Assembly (NCBI GenBank): GCA_021771815.1
Contig: JAETOE010000013.1
Coordinates: 1-64,000 of the forward strand
Reading direction: 5' to 3'
Length of the DNA stretch: 64,000 nt
Source: Roseburia hominis
GTDB lineage: Bacteria; Bacillota; Clostridia; Lachnospirales; Lachnospiraceae
Shown: positions 46,314 to 57,200 of the stretch, one piece after another
Layout: every line of letters starts with the position of its first letter
Position numbering within the stretch: position 1 is the stretch's first letter
Program-made: the position numbers and the translations under genes
Notes under the pieces: model-generated
Databases searched by the model: none
What the model saw: the letters and a program-made list of their open reading frames with translations, nothing else
What the model was told of the DNA's origin: nothing

Positions 46314-47462
46314 ATGGCAAACAGATTTGTGTTGAACGAGACATCCTATCATGGAGCAGGTGCAATCGCGGCGATTGCAGACGAGGCAAAGGGCAGGGGC
46401 TACGGCAAGGCGTTCGTTTGCTCCGATCCCGATCTGGTAAAGTTCGGCGTGACAAAGAAGGTGCTCGATGTGCTTGACGGCGCAGGGTTATCTTATGAGC
46501 TTTATTCCAATATCAAGCCGAATCCGACGATCGAGAATGTGCAGACAGGCGTGGAGGCGTACAAGAAGTCCGGTGCAGACTACATTATCGCGATCGGCGG
46601 CGGTTCTTCCATGGATACGGCAAAGGCGGTCGGCATTATCATCAACAATCCGGATTTTGCGGATGTCAGAAGTTTAGAGGGCGTTGCTCCGACGAAGAAT
46701 AAGAGCGTTCCGATTTTTGCAGTGCCGACGACCGCCGGAACCGCAGCGGAGGTTACGATCAATTATGTGATCACAGACGCCGAGAAGAATCGTAAGATGG
46801 TATGTGTAGACCCGAAGGATATTCCGGTGATCGCTTTCGTTGACCCGGATATGATGTCCTCCATGCCGAAGGGACTTACCGCAGCGACCGGCATGGATGC
46901 GCTGACACACGCGATTGAGGGTTACATCACCGCAGGCGCATGGGAGTTGTCCGACATGTTCCACTTAAAGGCAATCGAGATCATTTCAAGAAGCCTGCGC
47001 GGCGCAGTTGCAAATACGCCGGAGGGCAGAGAGGATATGGCGCTCGGTCAGTATGTTGCGGGAATGGGATTTTCCAATGTAGGACTTGGTATCGTGCACT
47101 CCATGGCACACCCGCTTGGAGCGCTTTACGATACGCCGCACGGTGTTGCCAATGCGATCATTCTTCCGACGGTCATGGAGTACAATGCTCCGGCGACTGG
47201 CGAGAAGTACCGCGAGATCGCAAGAGCCATGGGCGTTTCGGGAGTGGATGGAATGAGCCAGGAAGAGTACAGAAAGGCTGCAATCGACGCGGTAAAGAAG
47301 CTCTCCGTGGACGTCGGCATCCCGGCAGACTTAAAGGAAATTGTGAAGAAAGAGGATATTCCGTTCCTCGCACAGTCCGCATACGACGATGCCTGCAGGC
47401 CGGGAAATCCGCGCGAGACGAGCGTAGAGGATATTACGAAGCTGTATGAATCGCTGATTTAA
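46314..47462 (+). CDS. fucO: Lactaldehyde reductase (iron-containing alcohol dehydrogenase)
   Basis: GGGSSMDTAKAVGI, PTTAGTAAEVT, GMDALTHAIEGYIT, GIVHSMAHPLGALYDTPHG. Confidence 0.94.
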   Translation: MANRFVLNETSYHGAGAIAAIADEAKGRGYGKAFVCSDPDLVKFGVTKKVLDVLDGAGLSYELYSNIKPNPTIENVQTGVEAYKKSGADYIIAIGGGSSMDTAKAVGIIINNPDFADVRSLEGVAPTKNKSVPIFAVPTTAGTAAEVTINYVITDAEKNRKMVCVDPKDIPVIAFVDPDMMSSMPKGLTAATGMDALTHAIEGYITAGAWELSDMFHLKAIEIISRSLRGAVANTPEGREDMALGQYVAGMGFSNVGLGIVHSMAHPLGALYDTPHGVANAIILPTVMEYNAPATGEKYREIARAMGVSGVDGMSQEEYRKAAIDAVKKLSVDVGIPADLKEIVKKEDIPFLAQSAYDDACRPGNPRETSVEDITKLYESLI

Positions 47463-47605
47463 GCATACTGGAAATATCTACTTGTAGATTCCTCCGAATA
47501 CCTTTGTTAAAATGCATTTGTGACATAGATGAAACAATTTTGTAACAAATAAGTAACAAAATGCCATCATCTGGAAAAACAAAGGATTTGGAGGATTACT
47601 ACATA

Positions 47606-48973
47606 ATGAAGAAGAGAATGACGATACTGACACTGCTTCTTGCGGGGAGCATCACATTTGGCGCGATGGGAATGTCGTCCGTACAGGCGGCGCAGACAGG
47701 CGCGCAGCCGGCAGTACAGGGAACGGCACAGCCGGGCGGACAGGTGACGGCAGGTGTGACAGAGGCGCTTGCGGAAATGCTCGTGGAAAATGAGGTTCTT
47801 TCGATCGCAGGGCGTGTGGCAGAGGAGGCGGACACTCTTATGGACGCGGCGAAGGAGCGGAAGCTTGCGGCAGAGGAAGCCGCAGAGGTGGAGGCGCATG
47901 AGGTTCCGGTCGTGGAATCGGAATTTGCTGACATTGCAATCGCACAGGTAAATAATTATGTCAATGTGCGTTCGGAGCCGAATACGGAGAGTGAGATTCT
48001 CGGAAAGCTTTATGATGATTGCGCCGCGACGGTGCTTGAGGCGACGGAGGACGGCTGGTATAAGGTCGAATCAGGAAATGTGACGGGCTATGTCAAGGCG
48101 GAATATGTCGTGGTCGGAGATGAAGAACTTGCGCGAACGGTCGGTACGCGCCTTGCGACGGTGAACACGACGACCCTGTTCGTGCGCACGGAGCCGACGA
48201 CGGAGGCGAAGGTACTTACGATGCTGCCGGACGGTGACGACGTGGTTGTAACGGACGAATCCACAGAGGGATGGGCGAAGGTGTCCACAGAGGACGGTGA
48301 CGGTTATGTGTCGCTGGAGTATGTGGGCTTATCTACGGAGTATAATTACGCGGAGTCCAGAGAGGAAGAAGAGGCAAGACTGGCGCGCGAGGCGGCGGAG
48401 CGTGAGGCGGCAGCCAGAGCAGCGGAAGAGGCAAGACGCGCAAGAGAGGCGGAAGAAGCGGCGAAGCGTGCAAGAGAAGCGGAGCAGGCGGCAAAAAGCG
48501 CGCAGCAGAGCGCAGCGGGAGGCGGGAGCAGTTCTTCCGGCAGCACGGGAGGCGGGAGCAGTTCTTCCGCGAACGCGGGGAGCAGCGGTTCTTCTGGAAA
48601 TGCGGGAAGCGGCAGTCCGTCGTCTGTGTCAAACGGACAGGCAGTCGTCAACTACGCGATGCAGTTTCTGGGAAATCCATACGTTTACGGGGGCAACAGC
48701 TTAACGAACGGAACGGATTGCTCCGGTTTTGTGAAGGGTGTCTATGCGGCGTTCGGAATCAACCTGCCGCGTACCTCCGCAGAGCAGCGTCATGCGGGCT
48801 ACGGCGTGAGTCTTTCCGATATCCAGCCGGGGGACCTCGTCTGCTACAGCGGGCATATCGGTATCTACACGGGAAATAATACGATTATCCACGCCAGCAA
48901 TGAGAGGACGGGAATCACCCTGACTTCTCCGGTGACCTACCGGCAGGTACTTGCTGTGCGGAGAATTTTCTAA
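47606..48973 (+). CDS. SH3-domain NlpC/P60 peptidoglycan hydrolase
   Basis: Signal peptide, two SH3_3-like repeats (NYVNVRSEPNTESEILGKLYD; TTLFVRTEPTTEAKVLTMLPD), Ala/Glu/Arg coiled-coil, Gly/Ser linker, NlpC domain NGTDCSGFVKGVYAAFG...GHIGIYTG. Confidence 0.93.
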   Translation: MKKRMTILTLLLAGSITFGAMGMSSVQAAQTGAQPAVQGTAQPGGQVTAGVTEALAEMLVENEVLSIAGRVAEEADTLMDAAKERKLAAEEAAEVEAHEVPVVESEFADIAIAQVNNYVNVRSEPNTESEILGKLYDDCAATVLEATEDGWYKVESGNVTGYVKAEYVVVGDEELARTVGTRLATVNTTTLFVRTEPTTEAKVLTMLPDGDDVVVTDESTEGWAKVSTEDGDGYVSLEYVGLSTEYNYAESREEEEARLAREAAEREAAARAAEEARRAREAEEAAKRAREAEQAAKSAQQSAAGGGSSSSGSTGGGSSSSANAGSSGSSGNAGSGSPSSVSNGQAVVNYAMQFLGNPYVYGGNSLTNGTDCSGFVKGVYAAFGINLPRTSAEQRHAGYGVSLSDIQPGDLVCYSGHIGIYTGNNTIIHASNERTGITLTSPVTYRQVLAVRRIF

Positions 48974-48988
48974 AATTTATATATAATG

Positions 48989-49030
48989 AAAAACGAACCG
49001 TGCAAAGATAAAAGGCACGGTTCGTTTTTT
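48989..49030. terminator. Bidirectional terminator between the convergent NlpC and ABC-F genes
   Basis: AAAAACGAACCGTGC (48989-49003)/GCACGGTTCGTTTTTT (49015-49030). Confidence 0.9.
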
Positions 49031-49091
49031 GTGACATCGCAGACAGTGCAGGATGCCTGCGGTGTCAAACCGGTATAGCCGGGAGGCGTTT

Positions 49092-50732
49092 TTAGTTATC
49101 GCTCTCATCATCCGCAGACATCGAGTACACCTGACGCTTTCTTGCCATCTCATCGTTCTCAAGGTATTCATCATAGGTAGAAACCTTGTCGATGAAGGTG
49201 CCGTCCGGTAGAAATTCGATGATACGGTTCGCCGTTGTCTGTACGACCTGGTGGTCACGGGAGGCGAAGAGCACCACGCCCGGGAACTTGATAAGACCGT
49301 TGTTCAGCGCCGTGATGGACTCCATGTCGAGGTGGTCGGTCGGCTCGTCAAGGATGAGCACATTGCTTCCCATAATCATCATGCGGGAGAGCAGGACACG
49401 CACCTTCTCGCCGCCGGAGAGGACACGCATCTTCTTTGTACCGTCTTCCCCGGCGAAGAGCATACGCCCTAAGAAACCGCGCACGTAAGTCGCATCCTTG
49501 ATTTCGGAGAACTGGGTCAGCCAGTCTACGATCAGAAGGTCGGTGTCAAAAATTTCGGTGTTGTCCTTCGGGAAATAGGACTGGCTCGTTGTCACGCCCC
49601 ACTTGAAAGTGCCGGAATCCGGCTCCAGTTCACCGGAGAGAATCTTAAAGAGGGTCGTTTTGGCGAGTTCATTGCCGCCGACGAAGGCAATCTTGTCATC
49701 GTGCCCGACGATGAAGGACACATTATCTAAAATCTTAACTCCGTCGATGGTCTTCGTCAGACCTTCCACGGTGAGCACCTCATTGCCGATCTCGCGGTTT
49801 GGACGGAAATCGATGTACGGATATTTCCGGCTGGACGGACGAATCTCGTCGAGCTGGATTTTCTCTAAGGCACGCTTTCTTGAGGTCGCCTGCTTGGATT
49901 TGGAAGCGTTTGCGGAGAAGCGGGAGATGAACTCCTGCAATTCCTTGATCTTCTCCTCCTTCTTCTTGTTGGCTTCTTTCATCTGTTTTACAAGAAGCTG
50001 GCTCGACTCATACCAGAAATCGTAGTTTCCGGCGTAGAGCTGAATCTTGCCGTAGTCGATGTCCGCGATGTTGGTGCAGACCTTATTTAAGAAATAGCGG
50101 TCGTGGGAGACTACGATGACGGTATTCTCGAAATTGATGAGAAACTCCTCGAGCCAGCTGATCGCGTCTAAGTCAAGATGGTTGGTCGGCTCGTCTAAAA
50201 GCAGGATGTCCGGGTTGCCGAACAGCGCCTGTGCGAGCAGGACTTTGACCTTAAGCGCGCTTGGCATGTCAGCCATCAGCGTGTAGTGATCCTCGGTCGG
50301 GATGCCCAGACCGTTTAGCATGGTCGCGGCGTCGGACTCGGCATTCCAGCCGTCCATGTCTGCGAACTCCGCCTCAAGCTCGCTCGCGCGGATGCCGTCC
50401 TCGTCCGTGAAGTCCTCCTTCATGTAGATCGCATCCTTCTCCTTCATGATATCGTAGAGGCGCTTATTTCCCATGATGACCGTATCAAGCACCGTGTACT
50501 CATCATATTTGAAGTGATCCTGCTGTAAGAAGGAAAGACGCTGTCCCGGCGTGATGATGACCTCGCCGTTCGTCGGCTCGAGCTGACCGGACAAAATCTT
50601 TAGGAACGTAGATTTTCCCGCGCCGTTGGCTCCAATCAGACCATAGCAGCAGCCTTCTGTGAATTTGATATTAACGTCCTCAAAGAGGGCTTTTTTACCG
50701 ATTCGTAAAGTGACATTACTTGTACTGATCAT
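49092..50732 (-). CDS. ABC-F family ATPase
   Basis: Two ABC domains with GANGAGKSTFLKIL and LSGGEKVRVLLSRMM, LLLDEPTNHLDLDAISWLE, no TM domains, charged interdomain linker. The second Walker A reads GGNELAKTTLFKIL. Confidence 0.95.
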   Translation of the reverse strand: MISTSNVTLRIGKKALFEDVNIKFTEGCCYGLIGANGAGKSTFLKILSGQLEPTNGEVIITPGQRLSFLQQDHFKYDEYTVLDTVIMGNKRLYDIMKEKDAIYMKEDFTDEDGIRASELEAEFADMDGWNAESDAATMLNGLGIPTEDHYTLMADMPSALKVKVLLAQALFGNPDILLLDEPTNHLDLDAISWLEEFLINFENTVIVVSHDRYFLNKVCTNIADIDYGKIQLYAGNYDFWYESSQLLVKQMKEANKKKEEKIKELQEFISRFSANASKSKQATSRKRALEKIQLDEIRPSSRKYPYIDFRPNREIGNEVLTVEGLTKTIDGVKILDNVSFIVGHDDKIAFVGGNELAKTTLFKILSGELEPDSGTFKWGVTTSQSYFPKDNTEIFDTDLLIVDWLTQFSEIKDATYVRGFLGRMLFAGEDGTKKMRVLSGGEKVRVLLSRMMIMGSNVLILDEPTDHLDMESITALNNGLIKFPGVVLFASRDHQVVQTTANRIIEFLPDGTFIDKVSTYDEYLENDEMARKRQVYSMSADDESDN

Positions 50733-50834
50733 TGTAACACCTCAATTTAATTAGATTTTCTGATAAACATACAGATTTTATTATACATAAAAATACCGGA
50801 TTTTCAAGGAAAAATGATTTGTGCGACATTTTAG

Positions 50835-50862
50835 TTGGCATTTGTTAAAAATTTGTTATAAT
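50835..50862 (+). promoter_or_regulatory. Sigma-A-type promoter of the GGDEF/EAL gene
   Basis: TTGGCA - 16 nt - TATAAT. Confidence 0.55.
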
Positions 50863-50903
50863 GTAGAACAGAGAGGTCTGGTAGAACAGAGGAGATTACA
50901 GGT

Positions 50904-53900
50904 ATGGGATACGGGGAAATGGAGCAGAGTATGGAAGGCGCAGATTTGGGAAAAAAGAACGATTTGATTTATGAATTGCCGGTCGGGGCGGCAGTCGCGC
51001 GCGGCGGGCATGAGCTTTATCTTGAGATTGTGAACCGGGAATTCTTAAAAGCAACGGGATATTTCGCAGATGGCATTGCGGAGAGGAAACGTCCGTTCGT
51101 TGATTACATATACGAGGCGGATGTAGGAATATTTGAGGATGCGATTGAGAAATGCCGCGAGAACAGGGAGATACAGTCGTTGGAACTTCGGGTGCGCACG
51201 AAGGACGGCGGCGTGTGCTGGGAGATGCTGCAGTGCAGGCTGTACTGCTACCGGGATGCGGTTCCTTACTACATATTGATAAGCTGGGATATACATACGA
51301 GGAAGGGGCTCGAGGAGGAACTTCGTCTGATGGATGAGCAGTACCGTATGCTGGAGGAGGTTACGGACGAATTTCCCTTTGACTTTGACGTGGTGAAGAA
51401 ACGTTTCCGTGTGCCGCAGAAGTACCGTGTGAACGGGAAAGTCGATTCGGACCGGAAATATATGAGCTTTGAGGAAATGCTCGCCGATGTTTATGAAGAG
51501 GATCGCGAGGAATGTGCCCAGGCAATTCTTCTTGCATCAAAGGAGAAGCGGACGGGCACGATTGATTACCGGATGAATTTAGCGCCAGAGGGAGAGAAAA
51601 CGGACTATTCCTGGTACCGGACAGTCTACCGGAGCATTGTAGGCGATGACGGACAGATTATCCGTATTATCGGCCGCAGTTATGATGTGAGCAAGGACAG
51701 GAAGATTCAGGAGCAGCTTCTGGAGGAAATGCGGCTTGACCCGATGACGCGTGTTTTAAATAAGGTGGCGGCGGGTGAAGAAGTGGACCGTATTCTTACG
51801 CAGGAGCCGCAGGGGACGCACGTATTACTTCTGATCGATATCGATGATTTTAAGCAGATCAACGACACCTTCGGACATACGGTCGGTGACACCGTGATTT
51901 CGGACGTCGCAGATGTGATACGCCAGCAATTCGGGGAGAACGATCTTGTGGCGCGCATGGGAGGCGACGAGTTTCTGGCGTTTATGAGGAATACGACGCG
52001 CGCGGAGGCGGAGCGCAAAGCGGAGCAGTTGTGCGGGGAGTCGGCAAAGCGTCTCATCGGCGATGACGCGATCGTGAACGTGACGCTCAGTATCGGTCTT
52101 GCCGTGTCGGGTGAGGACGGAGACGATTATGAGACGCTGTTTACCATGGCGGACCGCGCGATGTACGATACGAAGCGGGACGGAAAGAACGGGTTTGCAT
52201 TTGCAAGGAAGGATTCCTACGCGGACGGTGACGGCAGAAGACGTCAGAAAAACGCGGAGGTGGAGCAGAATGCAGGCAGGGAGGTCGACAAGGAATTTCT
52301 CAATTTTGCGTTCAGTCTGCTGTCTCACGCGAGGGATATCAACGGTTCTCTAAATGTTCTGATCGAACAGATCGGTAAGAAATACGGGCTGGATTTCGTT
52401 GCCGTGTTCGAGGGCAGGGAAGAGGGCACGGAAATGGTGCTCATGAATTCGTGGAATCGTTCCGGCAGAATCTACGAGCATCATTTGTTCCAGCAGGGCG
52501 TATGTATCCCGGAAGAGGTGCAGATGGGGCAGTTCGTCTCTGTCAGTGAAGATGTGCTTGCAGGAGACGGCAGGCAGTTCGGTGAACTGTGGAGAGGAAG
52601 CGATGAGGGAACAAGACATCTTGGCGGGGTCAAGTTTGAATTTTCCGGAAACCGGATGGGATGGATGTGCGTCGGAGTGCGCCGTGAAGGAGAGGGATTT
52701 CACTCGGACGAGGCAAGCACATTCTGTGAGCTTGGCAGAGTCGTGGGCGTTTTCGTGTCCCTGCGGAGCAAGTTGAGCGACGATCAGCGCGAGATACAGC
52801 ATCTGCAGAATCAGGATATGCTGACAGGGCTTTACAATCTTGAAGCGTTCAGAGAGCGCACGAAACGGCGCATGAAAAGAGGCGAACTTGCGGAGAACAA
52901 AGAGGATGGCGCGCGCAGGGTCTATGCGCTGGTGCATCTTGACGTCAATAATTTTTCTTATGTCAATGAGAATTTTGGGCAGCAGGTCGGCGACAGTATC
53001 TTAAGAGAGCTTGCAAAGCTTATCGACAGCCAGGAGCATGTTGTGGAGGCGTGCCGTATGTACTCGGATTATTTCGTGGAACTGGTGTGCGGCAGCAGCG
53101 AAAAGGAAATCTATAATAAGGTGCTTGAGGAGAATGCGGCGTTCGAGGAGCAGCAGAAGATCCGGTATCCGGCGAGCATGATGCGTCTGTCGGCAGGCAT
53201 TTGTTTTGTGCGGGATCATAAGGAGTCGTTCGACACGATCATAGAGGGTGCGAATCTTGCCAGAAAGCAGGCGAAGGAACAGAAGATCGGCGCTGTCGTA
53301 TACCGTGAGTCAATGCGCAGGAACCGTGATAATGAGATTCATATTACCGGAAGATTCTACGGCGCGCTGCAGAAGGGAGAGCTTGAACTGTTCCTGCAGC
53401 CGAAGTTCCTGTTGGAGGAACGCAGGATTTACGGCGCGGAGGCACTGGCGAGGTGGAGGCTGGAATCGGGGGAGGTGATTTCTCCGGGGGATTTTATCCC
53501 TCCGCTTGAAAACGTGGGCTATGTCGTCGATCTGGATTTCTACATATTAGAACAGCTCCTGCGCGTAATGCGGCGCTGGAAGGAATCGGGAAGAAAGCTG
53601 TTCACGATTTCCACGAATTTTTCGCGCAGGAATTTCGAAAACGGCGGCGAGGAGTTCATAAAGCGGCTCGAGGAGACGATGCAGAGGTATCAGATCGAGC
53701 GCAGATACATAGAAATAGAGGTGACGGAGAGCGTGGTCGTCGAGAACCTTGACTGCTTAAAGGAATGCCTTGGCAAGTTGGAGAAGCTTGGCTACCGGAT
53801 CGCTATCGACGATTTCGGTACGGGGTATTCATCCTTAAGCGTCCTGCTTGAGATCCCTGCAAATGCCGTGAAGATAGACAAGAGCTTCACGGACCGGATC

Positions 53901-54095
53901 AACCTCGTGGAACAGCGGGAGTTCGTCTCGCGGATGGGACAGTTTATTTTGACGGCAAAGGACGAGGTCATTTTCGAGGGAATCGAGGAGGAAGCACAGC
54001 GGCAGTTCCTCATCGGATGCGGTTTCCGCTACGGGCAGGGGTATTATTTTGACAGACCGTTGTCGTTGGAGGAATTTGAGAGGAAGTACATTTGA
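50904..54095 (+). CDS. PAS-GGDEF-(second, degenerate GGDEF)-EAL protein
   Basis: First domain ARMGGDEFLAF; second domain VEACRMYSDYFVELV in the GGDEF position; EAL domain EALARWR, IEVTESVV, IAIDDFGTGYSSL, VKIDKSF, YGQGYYFDRPL. Confidence 0.92.
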   Translation: MGYGEMEQSMEGADLGKKNDLIYELPVGAAVARGGHELYLEIVNREFLKATGYFADGIAERKRPFVDYIYEADVGIFEDAIEKCRENREIQSLELRVRTKDGGVCWEMLQCRLYCYRDAVPYYILISWDIHTRKGLEEELRLMDEQYRMLEEVTDEFPFDFDVVKKRFRVPQKYRVNGKVDSDRKYMSFEEMLADVYEEDREECAQAILLASKEKRTGTIDYRMNLAPEGEKTDYSWYRTVYRSIVGDDGQIIRIIGRSYDVSKDRKIQEQLLEEMRLDPMTRVLNKVAAGEEVDRILTQEPQGTHVLLLIDIDDFKQINDTFGHTVGDTVISDVADVIRQQFGENDLVARMGGDEFLAFMRNTTRAEAERKAEQLCGESAKRLIGDDAIVNVTLSIGLAVSGEDGDDYETLFTMADRAMYDTKRDGKNGFAFARKDSYADGDGRRRQKNAEVEQNAGREVDKEFLNFAFSLLSHARDINGSLNVLIEQIGKKYGLDFVAVFEGREEGTEMVLMNSWNRSGRIYEHHLFQQGVCIPEEVQMGQFVSVSEDVLAGDGRQFGELWRGSDEGTRHLGGVKFEFSGNRMGWMCVGVRREGEGFHSDEASTFCELGRVVGVFVSLRSKLSDDQREIQHLQNQDMLTGLYNLEAFRERTKRRMKRGELAENKEDGARRVYALVHLDVNNFSYVNENFGQQVGDSILRELAKLIDSQEHVVEACRMYSDYFVELVCGSSEKEIYNKVLEENAAFEEQQKIRYPASMMRLSAGICFVRDHKESFDTIIEGANLARKQAKEQKIGAVVYRESMRRNRDNEIHITGRFYGALQKGELELFLQPKFLLEERRIYGAEALARWRLESGEVISPGDFIPPLENVGYVVDLDFYILEQLLRVMRRWKESGRKLFTISTNFSRRNFENGGEEFIKRLEETMQRYQIERRYIEIEVTESVVVENLDCLKECLGKLEKLGYRIAIDDFGTGYSSLSVLLEIPANAVKIDKSFTDRINLVEQREFVSRMGQFILTAKDEVIFEGIEEEAQRQFLIGCGFRYGQGYYFDRPLSLEEFERKYI

Positions 54096-54137
54096 AAAAT
54101 TTTTAAAATTGCACCTGTTTTCGTACAGTCAGAAACC

Positions 54138-54166
54138 TTTACAATCGACAAATTAAATGCTAAAAT
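54138..54166 (+). promoter_or_regulatory. Sigma-A-type promoter of the PFOR gene
   Basis: TTTACA - 17 nt - TAAAAT. Confidence 0.55.
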
Positions 54167-54220
54167 TAGTATTAAGTCGGTAATATGACACTCTATTTTA
54201 AGATTTAAGGAGGAATAATA

Positions 54221-57200
54221 ATGTCCAGAGCAAAACAGTCAATGGACGGTAATACAGCGGCAGCTCATGTAGCTTATGCGTTTACAGATGTTGCAGCTAT
54301 TTACCCAATTACACCATCCAGCCCGATGGCAGATACCGTAGATCAGTGGTCTGCAGCAGGACAGGAGAATATTTTTGGCAATCAGGTCAAGGTTGTTGAG
54401 ATGGAGTCTGAGGCAGGTGCAGCAGGCGCCGTTCACGGTTCCCTTGCAGCAGGTGCGCTTACTACGACTTTTACAGCATCTCAGGGTCTGTTACTTATGA
54501 TCCCTAATATGTACAAAATCGCGGGCGAGCAGCTTCCGTGTGTATTTGATGTATCCGCACGTACTGTAGCTACCCAGTCTTTAAATATTTTCGGTGATCA
54601 CAGTGACGTATATGCCTGCCGTCAGACCGGTTTCGCTATGTTATGTGAGACGAACCCGCAGGAAGTTATGGACTTAAGCCCGGTTGCTCATCTTGCAACG
54701 ATCGAGGGTAAGGTTCCGTTCATCAACTTCTTCGACGGATTCCGTACTTCCCATGAGATCCAGAAGATCGAGAAGTGGGATTACGCAGATCTTAAGGAAA
54801 TGTGCAACATGGATGCAGTCGCTGCTTTCCGTGCGCATGCGCTGAACCCGGAGCATCCGGCTATGCGCGGTTCCCACGAGAACGGAGACGTTTTCTTCCA
54901 GCATCGTGAGGCTTGCAACACAGCTTATAATGAGCTGCCGGCAATCGTTGAGAAGTACATGAAGAAAGTCAACGAGAAGTTAGGCACGAATTACGATTTA
55001 TTCAACTACTACGGAGCACCGGACGCAGAGCGCGTGATCGTAGCTATGGGTTCCATCAACGACGTAGCGGAGGAAGTGATCGATTACTTAACAGCTAAGG
55101 GCGAGAAAGTTGGACTTGTTAAGGTTCGTCTGTACCGTCCGTGGGTATCTGAAGCATTCTTAAAGGTTCTTCCGAAGACAGTTAAGAAGGTTGCTGTTCT
55201 TGACAGAACAAAGGAGCCGGGCGCACTTGGCGATCCGTTATATCTGGATGTTGCCACCACGCTTCGTGAGGCAGGTCTTGATACAATTGTATTGACAGGC
55301 GGACGTTACGGATTAGGTTCCAAGGATACACCTCCTTCAAGTGTATTCGCTGTATATAAAGAGCTGGAGAACGACGCTCCGAAGGCACGCTTTACGATCG
55401 GTATCGTAGATGATGTGACGAACTTAAGCTTACCGGAGGTTAAGCCGGCGCCGATCACATCTGCACCGGGTACGGTAGAGTGTAAGTTCTGGGGTCTTGG
55501 CGGAGACGGTACCGTAGGTGCGAACAAGAACTCCACGAAGATCATCGGTGACCACACCGACAAGTACATCCAGGCATACTTCCAGTATGACTCCAAGAAG
55601 ACCGGCGGTGTAACCATTTCCCACTTAAGATTTGGTGATAAGCCGATCAGAAGCCCGTACTACATTAATCAGGCTGACTTTGTTGCATGTCACAACCCAT
55701 CCTATGTGACCAAGGGATTTAAGATGGTTCAGGATGTAAAGCCGGGCGGAGTATTCATGATCAACTGCCAGTGGTCTGATGAAGAGTTAGAGCATCACTT
55801 GAATGCAGAGGCTAAGAAATATATTGCTGACAACAACATTCAGTTATATACGATCAACGCGATCGACAAGGCAATCGAGATCGGTATGGGTAAGCGTACC
55901 AACACGATCTTGCAGTCCGCATTCTTCAAGCTTGCGAACGTTATGCCGATCGAGCAGGCGGTAGACTTCATGAAGCAGGCTGCTAAGAAGTCCTACGGCA
56001 AGAAGGGTGACGCTGTTGTAGAGATGAACTACAAGGCAATCGACGCCGGTGTAGATGCCGTGCATAAGGTAGAGATTCCGGCTTCCTGGTCGAATCCTGC
56101 AGCAGATCCGGCTCCTGCAGAATTAAAGGGTCTTCCGAAGACTGTGAAGATGGTCAAGGATTTAATGGAGCCGATTTCCTTAATGGATGGCGATTCTCTT
56201 CCGGTATCCGCATTCATGGGCAATCCGGACGGACAGTTCGAGCACGGCGCAGCAGCATACGAGAAGCGCGGTACAGCCGTTACCGTTCCGACATGGGATG
56301 CAGAGAAGTGCATTCAGTGTAACCAGTGTGCATTTGTATGTTCTCATGCAACCATCCGCCCGTTTATGTTAAGCGAGGACGAGGTGAAGGCAGCTCCGGA
56401 GCAGATCAAGCTTGCGGACATGAAGCCGAAGGCTGGCGAGTACAAGTACACTATGAGCGTATCTCCGTTAGACTGTATGGGATGCGGCGAGTGTATTACC
56501 GTATGTCCGGTAGGCGCAATCGAGATGGTTCCGCAGGAGTCCCAGGCAGCAGAGCAGCCGGTATTCGATTACTTAGTAGCAAACGTTGGCAAGAAACCGG
56601 GTATGCCGGCAGACAACACGGTAAAGGGTTCTCAGTTCAACCAGCCGTTGCTTGAGTTCTCCGGTTCCTGTGCAGGATGTGCCGAGACATCTTACGCTCG
56701 TCTGATTACACAGTTATTCGGTGAGCATATGTACATCAGTAATGCAACTGGATGTTCTTCCATCTGGGGTGGTCCGGCTGCTACATCACCATACACGGTA
56801 AATAAGGATTCCAAGAAGGGACCGGCGTGGGCGAACTCCTTATTCGAGGATAACGCTGAGCATGGTCTTGGTATGGAAATCGGTCAGAGAGTTCTGCGTG
56901 AGCAGGCGGTCGCTTCGGCAGAGAAGTGTGCAACATCTGACAAGGCAAGCGCAGAGTTAAAGGCAGCGTTTGACAAGTTTGTAGAGACGAAGAACGATAC
57001 AAAGGCAAATACACCTGCAACGGAAGCTCTTGTAGCAGAGTTGGAGAAGGCTGCAGCAGCCGGATGCCCGGATGCAAAGGCAGCATTAGAGAAGAAGGAT
57101 TACCTTGCGAAGAAGTCCGTATGGATCTTCGGTGGTGACGGATGGGCATACGATATCGGATTCGGCGGTCTGGATCATGTACTTGCTTCCGGCGAGAACG

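Noticed and set aside
48333-48704. Overlapping ORFs in other frames across the NlpC/P60 linker
   Set aside because: Arise from the repetitive Ala/Glu/Arg and Gly/Ser-coding linker; not independent genes.
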